Source: Lachnospiraceae bacterium (GTDB lineage: Bacteria; Bacillota; Clostridia; Lachnospirales; Lachnospiraceae). From it: DNA of 39,242 bases. Shown one piece after another: positions 38,823 to 39,242 of the stretch. The position numbers were made by a program, and so were the translations under genes. Below the pieces are notes generated by a model. That model made no database searches and was not told the DNA's origin. It worked only from the letters and a program-made list of their open reading frames with translations. The stretch is taken from assembly GCA_024698345.1 (NCBI GenBank), contig JAILRH010000023.1, positions 1 through 39,242 on the forward strand, read 5' to 3'. Numbering within the stretch: position 1 is the stretch's first letter; each line of letters starts with the position of its first letter.

Positions 38823-39242
38823 CTACTTTCTTGTATTTTTTCTGTCATCTACGACAGAATGAATAATTTCTGTTGGAATGTCTTTCAAAATATCATTGTA
38901 TATCTTTGGATAAATCTTGTATTCTGACATCTTTTCAAGATCAATCCATTCAAGACCTTCTTCACTGCAATCAAGTACTCTGTCACTGGCAACTTTCTGT
39001 TCCCCAATATCTTTCATCAGATAATAGAATGCCATTTCATGATGCATACCATCTTCTAACTCAAAAAAGTTTTCCTGTACCAAAACCAGTCTGTCTATTT
39101 CGACTTTCAATCCACTTTCTTCATAAACTTCGCGAACTGCTGCATCAGATGCTTTTTCTCCAATTTTTACGGCACCACCAATCGCATAATAATAGTGTCT
39201 TTTTTCATCATGCACCATCAATACTTTTCCATCTTTTATTAC
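38823..39242 (-). CDS. NUDIX hydrolase, 5' end cut by window
   Basis: The open frame enters at base 39242 and gives 139 residues to the TAG at 38823, so the N-terminus is missing. The NUDIX box is present: GGAVKIGEKASDAAVREVYE followed by ESGL, that is G-x(5)-E-x(7)-REVYEESG. The box is complete with its catalytic glutamates. NUDIX enzymes hydrolyse nucleoside diphosphates linked to another group, often damaged nucleotides. The substrate cannot be told from this box. It is the most upstream visible gene of the four-gene operon and is followed after 10 bases by the peptidase E-like gene. Confidence 0.92.
   Translation of the reverse strand, partial: VIKDGKVLMVHDEKRHYYYAIGGAVKIGEKASDAAVREVYEESGLKVEIDRLVLVQENFFELEDGMHHEMAFYYLMKDIGEQKVASDRVLDCSEEGLEWIDLEKMSEYKIYPKIYNDILKDIPTEIIHSVVDDRKNTRK

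Noticed and set aside
1-39242. Prophage, integrative element or insertion sequence
   Set aside because: No integrase, transposase, portal, terminase, relaxase or IS-type terminal repeat with a transposase was found.

Overview
The window looks like a chromosome segment of a low-GC, Gram-positive gut anaerobe of the Clostridia, most likely a Lachnospiraceae member. The evidence is AT-rich DNA with strong AGGAGG-type ribosome binding sites, DUF3793, Gx-transporter, NusG-domain-II and Tp47-like proteins, two-DtxR iron control, heterodimeric ABC exporters and Lys-rich surface proteins. No rRNA, tRNA, CRISPR array, transposase or phage gene was seen. The genus assignment is inference only.

Layout. 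(1) 1-1.3 kb: a SUKH-type immunity gene running off the left edge, a decayed toxin-like tail, a 64-bp tandem array and a 39-bp tandem array. (2) 1.27-4.6 kb: a self-regulated YtrA-type GntR/ABC operon with two inverted-repeat operators around its promoter. (3) 4.6-7.3 kb: two HD-GYP cyclic-di-GMP phosphodiesterase-type genes; the upstream one has a frameshift and a palindromic element at its start. (4) 7.26-8.25 kb: about 1 kb of non-coding repeats (palindrome cluster, G-tract repeats, a second 64-bp hairpin array). (5) 8.25-16.6 kb: a YfhO-type membrane glycosylation protein, a membrane-anchored PIG-L-type deacetylase and a heterodimeric ABC exporter pair. (6) 16.8-24.3 kb: a TMEM175-like relic, a NusG-domain-II (EetA-type) protein, a secreted surface protein, a lipoprotein, and a MacB/FtsX-type ABC pair. 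(7) 24.3-37.0 kb: an iron and flavin-redox island. (8) 37.2-39.2 kb: GNAT, a deleted P-loop kinase, peptidase E-like and NUDIX genes, with a Ham1-like relic.

The most interesting part is the 24.3-37.0 kb island. It holds flavodoxin, DUF3793, a membrane HMA protein, DtxR-1, a FeoB-associated Cys-rich peptide, FeoB, FeoA, a NapH-like membrane Fe-S protein, a one-domain and a four-domain FMN-binding (flavinylated) protein, a Tp47-like surface protein, ApbE flavin transferase, an EetB-type Gx transporter and DtxR-2. Six copies of a 16-bp inverted repeat (GTTAG-N6-CTAAC, with small variations) lie in its intergenic regions, four of them 33-50 bp upstream of a start codon. I infer an iron-responsive variant of flavin-based extracellular electron transfer: electrons pass through the Fe-S protein to extracytoplasmic FMN domains, reduce Fe(III) outside the cell, and Fe(II) enters through Feo. 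The usual Ndh2 and demethylmenaquinone genes are not in this window, and the EetA-type partner sits about 19 kb away.

A second theme is repeat biology. Two intergenic arrays share a 64-bp period and a CATCCC/ATGGGATG stem but differ elsewhere. A palindromic element recurs at the 5' ends of two genes, with a fainter relative near a third. In-frame coding repeats swell several exported or membrane proteins. Several genes are broken or deleted (toxin tail, HD-GYP, TMEM175-like, Ham1-like, P-loop kinase). Family names are by recognition of motifs without database searches.
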